NCBI RefSeq assembly: GCF_024868665.1 | Contig: NC_079905.1 | Coordinates: 7,418,379-7,482,378 of the forward strand | Source: Triplophysa rosa | Taxonomy: Eukaryota; Chordata; Actinopteri; Cypriniformes; Nemacheilidae | DNA length: 64,000 nucleotides | Reading direction: 5' to 3' | In this document: piece after piece, positions 20,956 to 33,455 of the stretch | How the letters are laid out: each line of letters begins with the position of its first letter | Position numbering within the stretch: position 1 is the first letter of the stretch | The notes under the pieces: model-generated | Seen by the model: only the letters and a program-made list of their open reading frames with translations | What the model was told of the DNA's origin: nothing | Databases searched by the model: none | Translations under genes and position numbers: made by a program

Positions 20956-23486
20956 TCTGTGTGCTCAATGTTTCCAAGGAACGAAGCTCTACCAAGTGCT
21001 CCAAAACCCTTGTGTGTGAAGGTGCTTTCTTACACTTTGGATTTAAAACCTAGAAGCCACTGGAGTAACAAAGATAAAAGACAGGTGTAAATGATTGACT
21101 CTGGTGGACTGATACAACATAGTAAAGTGCCCAATGTGTACACTTGGAACGCCTATCATCCAATCAGATTTGAGGGGGTGTTGACTATATGAACCGTAAA
21201 AGTGGTCTATGACTCGTACGCATTATTTCAAATCATCTATTGACCCAACAATTCCATTACAGAAAAACATTAGAGATCTGTGTTGGGAACATGTCATTTT
21301 CTGTCTCCATCTCTTCAGAACCTTTCCGTGATACATTTGACACGACACACTCAAATCTGACTGGTCTGGAGAGAGGTAGAGTTGATGGTGTGATGGAAGT
21401 AAACAAGTGCAGCTTTTACACAGATGATATACTTACGGTGCAGAGAAAATGCCAACAATCTGTCCCCATCACAGCGACAGACAGCATGTATAGAAGACAA
21501 CCCTGATCTTCACAGCAAGAGATAGCAGATGCAGACCGATTCCCCCTCCGGCAACTTACATACTGAATGAGATCGCATGCATTTACTGCACAGAACATTG
21601 TAAACGTAACATTTTCTCTGCTGCAATGATTATTCTTTAAAGGTGCATTTTTTGCATTTTGAATTCCTTTTAATGCGTTCATTTTTTGGACAAATTTTCT
21701 TGGATTTTCTTGGAATATTTCACCTAAGCACTTGTGGATGTTTAATGCAAATTCAAACCAATGAGATTCCACTATGGGCAGGGTTACCCACTGCCAAGCC
21801 ACAGGAATAGACAGATCAGGGCTGGGCGATGTGTTTAATTTTTTTTATGGATAATCAAATTTAAAATAATCGCGATAACCTATAATATCGGGTGTGTTTG
21901 ACTTCATGCAACGTTGCGCAGACGATCAATCTGTGGATACGGACCGAGAGGGAATTCGTTCCGGACCCGCCAAGTGCCAAACAAACACACGCGCGCCGCG
22001 CGCACAAACCAGTGTTGCAGTGACTTCTTTCATCAGGTAAAGCTCGTAGATAAACCATAAAGCTTTTATGCAGTAGAAAAATGTTGCAGATCTCCTGAAA
22101 TGTCATCCTACCCATCAGATTATCAAATCTGATATAAATCATTCTACCTGTTTATTATATTCTGCTACGGGAATATGATAGTGTATTTTTGTTGTTAAAT
22201 CATTCTACATATTATTTAATACCTATAGTACAATTTTATTGGTTGTTGCGCTGTAAATTATGTTTTCAAAAAATGCTCCACTCCTAAACGCCAACCTACA
22301 AGACAATGAGTTGTGCCATGCAAACTGCATTTAGCACAAAATATTTGGCCATGTTTAAGCCATTAACACATGCTGAATCTTTTCTTGGACTGATGCTCGA
22401 AAAAATCCTATTGACTTCTTGAATTTGACTGAGAAAGTAAACAAGATGCAGAACTGCAATTTGAATTTAAATTGAAGGAAAATAAAATGAAGACTTGTTT
22501 AACCATGGTGGACCAATTCTAACTCAAACTTATGAATTAAAAGAAATTCAATTCTTAACTTGTAAATTATGCAAAACCCTGCAGGTCAGAGGCAGCTTGA
22601 AGAAACTCCTGCATTCATACAGAGCTGTACTGAGATGTGCACATCCAAAATGAGAGCAAGTGAGAGATACAAAAGGCAGACACCCAACAGGTTTCCTCAT
22701 GCCCGTTACTAAAGGCTGTACGTGTCACGCAACCACCTTTGCACCAGCCTTCACATGCTCCTCTGATCTCTAGGGAGAAAGAGGAAATCAACCAAAAAGA
22801 TATTCTGGCATCACTTGTTCACTCCTGTTTGTCAACATAAGGGAGATGAGAGAGAGAAATGAGAGGCAGAAGTAAAACTATCATCCTCTCTTCATAATGA
22901 GACATGCTGCACTCAACAGTGCTTCACCTGTCAGGCTTAGAAACAAACCCCGCCCACTACAAAATCCACTTGATTGATGCCCATTTCATTTCAAGTGCCT
23001 GCTGCATATTGAAACTGAAGAAATTCATTTATGAAGGTTGATCCAAAACATCCTGTGAACTTTCTAACGCAGAGGAAAATTGGCAGAACTCAAAAAGATA
23101 TTTTGCACCGTGAGATGCTTAGCTTCCGCAGCGTGAAAAGTTCAAGTTTAACATCAAAGGAGCAACATCGTGCTGCGAGACCAAACCAGACCGCTAGACC
23201 ACACTCCCTCAGCGAGCGTCGAATGTACACACAAACTTCTTCAAAAAAGACGACGAGATAATCGGAGCGGAAAGAGGAGGGATAAAAGCAGTCATACGGG
23301 ACGCGATGGGGAGGAACAGAGAGTTAAAGAGTTCGAAGGACAAATCAGCGCACAATGTGGCTACTTTATAATTACCTGACAAAACTGACAAGCAATCGCA
23401 GAGAGTGACTCAAGCATTAGATTAAAGTCCGTTCCATATTTAACACACAGCTCTGTGAGGCTGTCTGCTCTGAGTGGTAACCAGAA
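20956..23486. other. non-coding DNA, no gene recognised
   Basis: Nothing with family resemblance is seen on either strand. A GGGCTGGGCGATGTG motif followed by an AATCGCGATAAC tract (about 21820-21890) resembles a dispersed fish repeat but is too short to delimit. The longest frame (minus strand, 21416-21802, 128 residues) has no recognisable domain. Confidence 0.35.
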
Positions 23487-23580
23487 GCGCGCGCACACAC
23501 ACGCACACGCACACACACGCACGCACGCACACGCACGCACGCACACACACACGCACACACACGCGCGCACACACACACAC
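23487..23580. repeat. (CA)n/(CACG)n microsatellite
   Basis: A 94-bp run of CA interrupted by ACGC units. Cys-Val and Arg-Ala reading frames across it are artefacts. Confidence 0.97.
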
Positions 23581-24095
23581 TGATGGATGCTCTAATTGGT
23601 AATTATCCCCAAACCCTCCTCATGGGAAAGTGCTACTAATGAAAGTCTTTTAGCACTGACTCAGTCGGCTTAGGCAGTTCTCCATCACTTTGCTGCTCCT
23701 CCGTGGGACGGGAGAAAACGAACATGGGACTCTGGTTCTCACAGTGATAACATGGTTAAGTATGCATGTATTTGAACATCAAAAATGTATAGGCTACAGT
23801 ACATAATTCTGTTACATTCTGGCTGCACTAAATGCTTTTATGGTGAAACCAAAGAAGGGTAATGGTGCGCTGTATGATTTTTCAGTGTACAATGCTTTTT
23901 GCTTTTTAAAAACAGCAAGAAAAAAAGTGCAGTGGAAGAAAACAAAGAATGAGACAAGTAAATAGTAAAAAAAAGCATACTTTGCAGTCAATTAAGGTTT
24001 TTTATTTAATCGTAATTTTTTGAAGGTTTTTGCGACGTCCCAACACCTTAGAAAAACGTATCTTTTCCATGTTATTTTCCATGGGTTCTTTTGTT

Positions 24096-24650
24096 TTAAA
24101 GGCAGAGTAGGCAATCCTGTCCAGAAACGTTTTTTTTTGTCATAATGGTTGGAAGTCTCTTAACATCCTGGTATCAATCAATAAGTAAAGCGAAACATTG
24201 GTATTTTTATAATTATATATCGTCTGTGAAAGGCGTAGGGTCAAAAAACGTTGGACCAATTACTGCCCTCGGTCCGAGGGCAATGATACGTCATGTGTAC
24301 ATTTTCAGTCAGCGTATTTTGCATCCTACTGCGCACCCTGTTCACGCAGACATCATACGTCATCAGCGCGTTCATGTGCGATGTGCAGGCAGCGGGACAT
24401 TGGCGGACTGAGAGCAGGTTCCTGGAGATGTTCGTTATTGTATATTAATGTAATTCATTTTGTACTGTAATGTTTTCTCACCGGTGAATGTGACATGACT
24501 TCACTGGAACAGCTTCTGGTCTGTGCGCGCGCTCATGTGTTTTGGAGGAGGCGTGGCTTTGGATAGTGATTCGCAAGAGGGAGGGATCGTATGATTGCAC
24601 TGCTAGCAGGCAAACGTTAGCATTTTCCAAATGATCTACTCGGCCTTTAA
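24096..24650. mobile_element. TTAA-flanked MITE, 555 bp
   Basis: The left end TTAAAGGCAGAGTAGGCAAT and the right end, which in reverse complement reads TTAAAGGCCGAGTAGATCAT, form the termini, each with TTAA at the edge (24096-24099, 24647-24650). TTAA targets are used by piggyBac and Kolobok elements. An interior near-perfect palindrome, GCCCTCGG-T-CCGAGGGC, sits at 24265-24281 in a CpG-rich segment. It has no transposase. Confidence 0.75.
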
Positions 24651-25073
24651 CCAGCCTAAGATATGTTATTCTTGCCAATAAAAAGGAATGCAAACTTTTA
24701 AGAAATGAACAAAAACATTCATTGAGAAACAAGAAAAACACTCTAATAATAAAACTAGACAAATTGTATTGTCCTTTTTGCATATCATGGTTTATAAGCT
24801 GCTGGGGATTTCATTTGGGCTTTCAGAGTTTTCGTTTACGCTTCTCAAGTTTACATGTGCCCTTCTAGCACAAACCTCTCATGTGGGCGGGACTTAAACT
24901 TCACAAGCCTATATACACGAAAATTTGCAAATAAAAAATATTTTTTTATAGTTCAATTTATAGTTTATTGTTTTAAGAGAGAAAAACTACCTACAAAATG
25001 CAATTTTCTTTCTAAATATTATTTTTGTTAATTTCTTAAAAAATTGCAAAAACAACCATTCTAAATTAGGGTA

Positions 25074-25273
25074 CACAGCAAGCTACAATTGATTCTATAT
25101 TTGAAACTTTTTTGTGTCGCTACATTGTGTCACAACATTGCGTATACACGGTAGTTAAAACAGGTAGTAAAAAAACAGAACACTGTATGAATACAACCAT
25201 ACGAAGCAAAAATGTGGCCTGTATACTAGTGTAAAAAGTTTTAACAAGGAAACCAATTGTAGCTTGCCGTGTG
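25074..25273. mobile_element. 200-bp element with about 22-bp inverted ends
   Basis: CACAGCAAGCTACAATTGAT at the left and, in reverse complement, CACACGGCAAGCTACAATTG at the right are matching ends (2-bp indel). It is non-coding. No target duplication is evident. Identity unknown. Confidence 0.6.
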
Positions 25274-26499
25274 AGAGCATGAAATTCCCTTCGAGACGGG
25301 CTTGATCTCCATCCAATCCTACGAGACAGATTTTCAAACAGATGCGTGTACAGTGCCCTGCAGTGTCATTTGAGGTCTTAAGAGTTTGTTCGCACAAACA
25401 CTCGCTCGCAGGCCTTCATGACACGCTAATCACAGCCCTGCAAACCAACGGGGCTATCTCTCTGACACAGCTCAGAGCCACAACATCCCTCTTTAATATA
25501 TTTTTAACCAGGCACAGACACAGATCCCTTCAACGCATCCAAGGAGATTTCAAGCTATATGAGATTATTTCTCATCCTTTCTTGCCCCTCACATATTTCT
25601 CTTCTCTTAAACTACCCTTCCCCTTGTTATTCCACGAGAGGCTGCAAGATTGATGCTGTTAGGGTTCACCGAAAGGGCAGAGAGCCAACAAACAGGCACA
25701 AAGTTTTGCGCCGTCTCGCCTTAACATCTTAGTTTGAAGAAAGTCGGCTTTGGAATCGTCAGTGGTACCCAAGCATAAACAGAGATAAAATACTTCTGCA
25801 TTTTGATTTAGATAGCGCTTGCCAACACCGTAAGATCCAATAACTCTACACTCCCCATGGTGTCTGGAAATTATTGAGAGACGTATCTTGTTCATATTTC
25901 TGAACCTTTTTAGGATTTTCATGCACATGCAACTTTACAGTAGAGATTACACAATGTAATGCCTGTAAATCAAAGAATTTACGTTTCCAATAACTACAGC
26001 ACCAGACATATCTGCTTCCATCTGGCACGTCTTAAGCTCACTGTGGGACTTTATCATTAAATACAAACACAAGAAGTTTGTGTGAAAATCAATCATAAAT
26101 ATTTTTTTCCTGTAATTTGTTATACAATTTGATTTACACAGACATTCTTTCCATTCAAGGCTCATTAACTGTTGAATATGGGTACATAATTTTGTTCCAA
26201 GTTTGGTTGGGACTTCTGAGTACATTTCATTTTTAGGAGACGATGGGACTAGTTAGTGAAATTTTACTTGGCAAACCTTTTTAAAACCAAACGTGATGCA
26301 GGTTCTTCCTCAGAAATTGTTTTTCATCCAGCCACAATCGTCAGTTTTTGTGGCATTCCATTGTGACTATGTTGTGTCGCCGCCCAGTAGACACACATTC
26401 ACAAGAATTCATTGAAACAACAAACAAAATGCAAAGTTACCCACACAACACAGGAGGGAAACAAGAACCTTGTGTACTCCAGTCATCTTAGCAAAACAA

Positions 26500-26960
26500 G
26501 AGCTAATTATCATTTATTATTTATGCAGAATCAAGTTTGGTGTCTTTGACAGGTTGTTTTACCTGACAGAATTCGCTGCAGGGACTCTGTTGACCTGTTT
26601 AGCGTTCAATCTTGCAGATTTAGAGGCGACACTGTTTTCTCAGCCTGAGGAAGCGCATTCATGCTTTCATTCCTTTAACCGCTAGCGCTGATCTTCGCTA
26701 GCGCTTTCCTGTTGCTCTCCTGCAGAAACAAATGGCAGGCGTGTGTAGGCCGACATATACAACAATAACGAGCGTTCACAGTCTCCCCGCGGGGAATACG
26801 TACCGTACTGTTGCTCGCGGCAACTTGTTTGATATTCGTCCATATTCTTTCTCTCTTACTGGGTGCGACTGAAGTGGGCAGTGGGGAATAAAATACCGTC
26901 TGGATCGATGGAGGACTCTCCCAGCAAGCTGTCATAAGCTTTTGTAGCTCCAAGACTGAT
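26500..26960. promoter_or_regulatory. candidate conserved non-coding block
   Basis: Balanced composition, no repeat signatures, and two copies of GCTAGCGC 16 bp apart (26681 and 26697). A pyrimidine-rich CTCTCTTACTGGGTGCGACT follows. Regulatory function is inference; no exon is recognised. Confidence 0.2.
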
Positions 26961-27335
26961 GCTCCTTTCAGGCTAATATTTTAGGAATAGCACAGAGATG
27001 GAAGCTGCCGATGAATCATAAATCACCATGTAATCCGCAGGAAGACAAAATGGCCACTCTCACTTAATGGTCGACTGGCTATCAAAACAAAATATATGTT
27101 TTATGACAGCTGTGCATTACTTTGAAAGTGCTTCAATGCTGTCAGATGACACAGTCACGCCTGCATATTAAATGGGTCTTTAAAGAATACAGAGCGAATG
27201 GATTGATGTTGTTTTAATGAGTTGTATTTGTATTTTATACCATTAGCTTTGTTTTTGTCCTATTAGCACCTAAATTGCAGAGGATAAATGCTGATGCAAG
27301 CAATTGTCACAGCAGGTGCAATATAATCAACAAAG

Positions 27336-27480
27336 AGGATCATAAATGGAATAGTTTAACCAAAAATGAAACATATCTCTTAATTTAATCACATATATGT
27401 CATCACAGATGTATATGACTTTCTTTAGCTGAACACAAACAAATTATTTCATACTAAAATAAATATCATCATGTTACCAT
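27336..27480. mobile_element. decayed TTAA-family MITE fragment
   Basis: AATAGTTTAACCAAAAATGA and CATCACAGATGTATATGACT with GCTGAACACAAACAAATTAT resemble the left arm of the family at low identity. Confidence 0.4.
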
Positions 27481-28487
27481 CTTACATAGAGCTCAAAACC
27501 TTGAACTTTCTTTTGAAGCGAAATTATGGGTTTGTGAATAAAAACAATATTTTGATCTCATTTAGCATAAAAATGAAAATAAGCAGATGAGAGCGCTAGA
27601 ACACGTCGACAACTTTGAATCTCATTGGTTCTTGTGTGTCTCCGGGCGAACTAAGGACAAGTCCAACCTGACCTGAATTTTACAAGGTGGCTAATTCGTA
27701 TGAATTTGTATAGTGTGAATCGTCGGCATTTTTGCTGTCCTATGGATTGACAGCAAAAATTTAGAACAAAAAACTAACAGTGAAGATAAGTCTCTCTAAT
27801 GAATAAATGCTATTACTCATAGATATGAAGAGTTTATTGCAAAAACAGATAACTCGGATAAAAAAAATTAAAAACACATGTTTTTATTACGTTATCATGT
27901 TTTAAGTTGCTAGCTGTTTTTATGTTTTTGTTACTTAATCAAAACAACCCAACTGATTGATTCATATTACTTGCGATGCACAATAAAAAGGATGATTTAT
28001 CTGAGTTATCTCTTTTTGCAAATAAACTCTTAAAATAATAATAATATAAAATAATATATTATTAAGTTTATTTAAAAAAAAAATTCCTGTCACACCATTG
28101 GAAACGTGTACAGTTTATTTGTCAACTACCCATATACGCATATCGTCGCTGTCGGGCGGAAACCTCCTATGTCCAAATTTGGTCAATTTCATATTTTTTC
28201 ACAAATCGATGCTATTGGTCACTATCTAAAGTGTTGAAAATAGCTTAAGAGCAAATCTCTTAACTCCATTGGACACTTCAACTGTCTGAGAAGTCTCGTA
28301 ACTCCACCTCTTCTTCACTCCGCGGGAGCCTCTCGGCATTACGTCTCCTGATTGAACGTTTTTTAGACAATAACGACTGAAAATAGTTAGGTTAGATACA
28401 TTTGAGTAGGCCTGTTTTGTTAAAAATCGATAGCTGTAATGCTTCGGTGCAGAAGGAAGCCCGTGAGCCACGAAGGTAAATTTGTGA

Positions 28488-28856
28488 GCAGATTCGGCTA
28501 ATTTCCGCCTATTAGACAGTCTAGTCAGCTCATCGTCTTTTGTATTACATCACTTATAGTTCTTAAACCTTTAAAATAGAGTTTAGGAAGATGTATGTAA
28601 CCACAGTTGTTAGCTTTGGTTAACGATTGAAGCCTTTTCTCTTGTCAAGAGGCTCACTGCGACCGCCGACTTTATTTGCGTGCAGATTAATTTCCGCCTA
28701 TATTAGACAGCCTGTTTAACGTTTTATTTTGGTATTGCATCACTCATAGCTCTAACGTTTAAAATAGAGTTATAGGAAGATGTATGTAACCACAATCATT
28801 AGCTCTTAAAGCCTCGTCTCTTGTCAAAAGGCTCAACGCGACCGCAGACTTTGATG
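28488..28856. repeat. tandem duplication of a 194-bp unit
   Basis: Copy 1 runs 28488-28681 and copy 2 28682-28856. Both hold, in the same order, GCAGATT..., TTTCCGCCTAT, TTAGACAG, AAAATAGAGTT, GGAAGATGTATGTAACCACA, CTCTTGTCAA and CTCA-GCGACCGC. Divergence is moderate, with small gaps in the second copy. It is non-coding on both strands. The flanks (from about 28280) are GC-richer than the surroundings. Confidence 0.88.
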
Positions 28857-31768
28857 AACACTGCTGGCAGCAGTGACGTCTGTGTCCGTACCGTTCTTAT
28901 CAATGTCAGCGTAATCTCGTATCTCCCTGCTCCCTAGTTATAAACCTTGTATCTCCGATTAAACATGGTTTTGGGGAAATGTTGTGTTAATGTTGGTACA
29001 CAACAGTATATGATAGCAATATAAGGTATAATACCAACTGGGTGTTTTATGTTCACATGAAGTCATACACAGTGATGTTAAGGCAACTGTAGATTTTACC
29101 ACAAGTTTGCAAATTATCACATAGAAAGAGGTGATTAATTACTTAAAAGATCCAGACTGTTTTACCTTCTACCACCTCCTCTCCATGCTTCTCAGTCTAA
29201 CCCAACATAAATTTCTCATGCACACCAGAAACCAGTGCAAAATAAACCAGCCCTGCTAATTACTACAATAGAGAGAGACACAGGAAACAATAGCCCACAG
29301 AGAAACCCTGTGTTTGCTTTAGCACCACAAACTGTGCTAATAAATTGAATCTTTTTGAAACGCCAGAACCATTTACCAGTTCTCGGTGTTCCCCGTTATG
29401 CTAAGCAGGCAGATTAATCAGTGTGTGACTCCCGGCAAAGGAAAACACATCCCTGACTGATCACATGAATGACAGCCAACACAACTGGGATAAATATCTG
29501 TGTGTGCATCCCTGTATTTCATGTGATATGGGAAAAGCTCAGTTTGGCCTAATACAAGTCTATTATATCCCTCAATGATGTGATATATATGCACATTTTT
29601 AGATATTGTACGGCTTAGGGGCCTACTGTGCAAACACAGATTTACCACCATCTAATGAAATTTGGGCACACCGGCCAGCGTTAGCCTAGTGATATATACA
29701 GCCGTCAAACTCTGACTTCATTAGCATGGATGTGAGGTCCCGCAACACTCCACAACTCCACTAACATGCGGTTTATAAATAAACGGCAGGCGACAGTTGA
29801 CAATGGAAGCCCTTGAAGTTTGCGGACGAGAGGGATGGATTTAAATGGCCATGATGTAGCTGCTCATGTATGAAACCATGCTAATGTAATTCATTCTACC
29901 TGGTGATCTCCCTCCGCATGTCGTTCCACGACCTAAACTCATGAATCTTTCATAAAAGTCACTCGCAAAACATCTTCAGAATCACAGATTAATACTCACA
30001 GGGATCGCTTGCTGGGGGAGGAGGTTGGTGTGCATGTGTGTGAGTGAAACCTCAAGAGAATCTTTTGTACATACATTTTATACTTGAGCTTTTCCGGCCA
30101 GCATTTGTCCTCATTTGTATTTTATGAAATGCCATAAAATTGCTATCAACTTCTTGGTGTTCTATCGCGTTTCATCTGCCCTCAAGGTTCACACTAAAAC
30201 AACTCTTATAAAGTATTGAAATAAATGCTGCTGAAACTCTGATCTGCTTCCGCCAACAGTGTCGACAATGTGTCACTAACCAACATCTTACGTGTGAAAG
30301 CGATAAAGTCTACTAATTAGCCTGAGTGGACAAGCAAGCCGAATAATTCAAGGTCAATGCAATGGGGCAAGCAAAAAGACTGTGCGTAATTTACGCCGTA
30401 GCCCCTCTCCCTGCATTCCCTCTTGAGACCCCCTTAATAAATAAGAGCTATGAAGTGCTGTCATGATGGGTTGAAAAAGACGACGTGTTCCTCTCTCACG
30501 CTCATTAAAATAGAACGTAAGACATTGCGTGCCAGATGGATATTCATATTTCAACATGCTCATGTCAGTCATAAAGATATAAAGATCACACAGTTATATC
30601 ACACAAATGCAAGGGAACACGTACATGCATTTAAAAAAGCTATGGCTCATGTGAGCATCTGGTCTGAGTTTTTCTAACTTTACTGTAGATGTAAAGTAAT
30701 GCTCATTAAAGCAGACATTATTTTTAGCGATGACATCATTACACAAATCAGTCTGTGTGTTTCACGCATGACTCCACTTCATTTTTCCTCCTCCTGTTCA
30801 GAAACGAAGACATTCAAACTGATTCTATTCTTCTAACTATTTTGAGAGTTGTTATATTTGAAAGCATGAGTCAGAGAAGGCGCTAGGAACATACGGATAT
30901 AGCGTTGCTAGAGAAATACCTTTTTCTCATGTAAACTTTATTATTTAAACCATCTAGCACATTTGTGTGACATCCGAGCTGCTTTCCACGGCTTCTCGAG
31001 ATCTTACGCAAGATTTGACGCACATAATCTAGCACAGGATTGTGCTGTAATTGGATGTAATGAAAATAATTACACGAGACATGAGTTTATGAATTGTCCC
31101 AGAGGAGAATTTTATTTCTCAGCGGCTGATCTTTCATAACTCAAGAGACTTCCTTAAATTCGTATACGTCGTTTTATTTAATCTTATTGGTTTCTTTGAG
31201 GAATTGATTGAGTTAAAATATATAAAGATGTAATTTGTGATTTGCCTTTTCTAGTATACTAGATGCATGTCAAGTTTTGTCAAGTTCTGTCTCTCTATTT
31301 CAATTCTCTATCACCTGCTTGTCTGGGTTTAAGCTGGAAAAGCCCGAAATCTATTAGTAGATATGCATGGCTGTAGTTTTTGTCTGAAGTAGGTGTCTAT
31401 GGTCAGCTCTGTTTTAGGAAGATTATCGAAGCAAGTGTAACTAATTCTCCCCGATATCCCCACTGAGTTTAACATTCCCGGTCTCACCTTTGCCAAATCC
31501 TCACTTGCTTTTGGCTGTTCCCCTTCACTGCACCTTCATCTCAACACTGAAACCTCCAGCCATGGCTCACTCCGTTCCTGCTTCTGCTCTCATACGTGCT
31601 TTGTTCTGCCTTGAGAAAAGTTGGTTGTGTACTGTCAATCTAACGTATAAACTTCCTAAAGATGATACTCTATAATTGAGTCATTTAAATATAACCACGA
31701 TCACAGCATATAAGTGAACAGACTTAATCAAATGGTTCACCATGGGGTCACCATATCTGACTAATAGG
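28857..31768. other. non-coding DNA with TAAT-rich blocks
   Basis: No gene is recognised. Blocks at about 29690-29960 and 30290-30560 have balanced composition and TAAT cores (CTACTAATTAGCCTGAGTGG, CCCTTAATAAATAAGAGC) and lack repeat signatures; they may be conserved non-coding elements. The rest is unremarkable AT-rich DNA. Confidence 0.3.
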
Positions 31769-31822
31769 TCACTTTCACTTCCCTTTTTCACTTTCACTTT
31801 TCACTTTCACTTTTATGATTGG
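31769..31822 (-). promoter_or_regulatory. ISRE-like motif array next to an inverted CCAAT box
   Basis: On the minus strand the sequence contains three GAAAGTGA-type units (AAAAGTGAAAGTGAAAAGTG and a further GTGAAAGTGA), matching the GAAANNGAAA consensus recognised by interferon-regulatory factors. An ATTGG (inverted CCAAT) lies beside it at 31818-31822. It may be real regulatory DNA, or merely a short tandem repeat of CACTTT. No interferon-stimulated gene is visible in the window. Confidence 0.35.
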
Positions 31823-31890
31823 TCAGATCACCTGTCAATCAAATTGCTTGCGAAGGGTCAATTTGACACACTTTATGTATTAAAAATATG

Positions 31891-32210
31891 GCTGTTAAAC
31901 GATTAATCTTACCCAGAATAGAACTTTGTGTTTACATAACTGTCCGTGTACTGTGCTGTGCATATTAATTTTGTATTTATGAACATACACATACAGTATA
32001 TATTTAAGAAAGTATAAGAATCTGTAATTGTTCATATATATATAATCTAAATTATTTATAAATAAATATATATACATGCAAATATTTACTAAATGTGTAT
32101 GTGTATGAGTTTATGAATACAAAATGAATATGCACAGTATATACACATATATTAGGTAAACAAAAACTTTTATTCTGGATGTGATTAATTGCGATTAATC
32201 GTTTAACAGC
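31891..32210. mobile_element. foldback MITE with GCTGTTAAACGATTAATC ends
   Basis: The left end GCTGTTAAACGATTAATC is the exact reverse complement of the right end GATTAATCGTTTAACAGC. Pairing continues through AGAATAGAACTTTGTG/CAAAAACTTTTATTCTGG and AT-rich TATATA arms. It is non-coding and abuts the next element with only five bases between. Confidence 0.88.
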
Positions 32211-32215
32211 ACTAA

Positions 32216-32732
32216 TTAACACTAGAACTGCCAGAGTTCGCTGTATACCTAAAACTGCCGGCAGGTAAAATGTACCCATGCACATAAATATTGTTTTGAT
32301 ATGGCTAAAAATATTATTATGTCGCTGTTTTATGATATCACAAAGTAAGTCTTAGACACATAAAATGATTATTTTTTGTCATCAATATGTTTTTGTGCTG
32401 TTGCTCTATGTTAAAAACTAAAGTAAGAAAATCACTTTTCAAAGAAAATCACTTTTCTTGGCGGTATATAATTGATGCAATGACAAATTCATGTGCACAG
32501 TTTCACCTAAATAATTATTAATTTGTTTAAGTTGGACAAGAAAACAAAACATGGAGTAATCATGCCCTGCTTCTGAATCTAAACAATTTTTAACAACAGG
32601 GGATTGTAAATAACACAATTTTAGTAAAAGTCAATGACTGGGAGACTTGGATACTTTATTAAAAAAAATCTGTTATGTACATTTGAAAAACATCCACGGG
32701 TAAATTTTACCCTGTGGTGGTTCTAGTGTTAA
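32216..32732. mobile_element. piggyBac-like MITE, 517 bp, TTAA target
   Basis: The ends are TTAACACTAGAACTGCC and, in reverse complement, TTAACACTAGAACCACC. Each includes the TTAA target (32216-32219 and 32729-32732). A second inverted motif lies inside: GGTAAAATGTACCC near the left and GGTAAATTTTACCC near the right. It has no transposase, so movement would depend on an enzyme supplied elsewhere. Confidence 0.82.
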
Positions 32733-33455
32733 AATGCTCATTATATCATTAATGCATTAATGAGATACACAAAATCCAGAGCATTATCGACTAAGAGTAA
32801 CTACTCAGTTTAAGCATTAACTTACAGTATATTGTGCTCTGCTCAGTGACAGTGTTCTTCTTCTAAACAACACTGATCCTGATTTTTGGAGACAAAAAGC
32901 AGATTTTGTTCTCACAACAAGCTAACATGATTGATTTAGCCTTGTTTACTTGTTTAAAGTCTTTCCTTCAGGGCTAAGATACTGCCACTAGCTGCTGCCA
33001 GCCTCCCACAGCATGTTCACTCCACTTAAAAAGAGCCACGAGGACCATAAATACAGAAAGGACATGAAGAGACTGACAGAAAGAGACTGTAATAAAGGAC
33101 AGTTCCAGAAAATGCACTAACAAGAAAAAACGTGAAAATGTTCACGTTTCGTCTTTCATCACCTCATAATTGTGGTTGAAATCAGCATGCATTCAAGGTG
33201 AATGGCCCAGCATTTTCCCCTCATCTTCTTTCCTTCATCCTTCTTCTCCAACTTATTTCCTTTTAGAAGCAACTTCAGATCATGAATATTTAAGACCATG
33301 CGTGTTTATTTGCAAGTCTTTGAAGAAGTGTTCTTTCATTCCATTCATGCAGTTAACACCTTCACCTTTGACCTACAGCTTGTTGATCTTTTGCCAAGCT
33401 TTTAAGTTATTGTTTCATTGCTGTTCTCTGTTCTCTTTGTGCCTTTTTTAAGAAT
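32733..33455. other. non-coding DNA, nothing recognised
   Basis: Unique AT-rich sequence separating two foldback elements. No exon, RNA gene or repeat boundary is seen. Confidence 0.4.
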
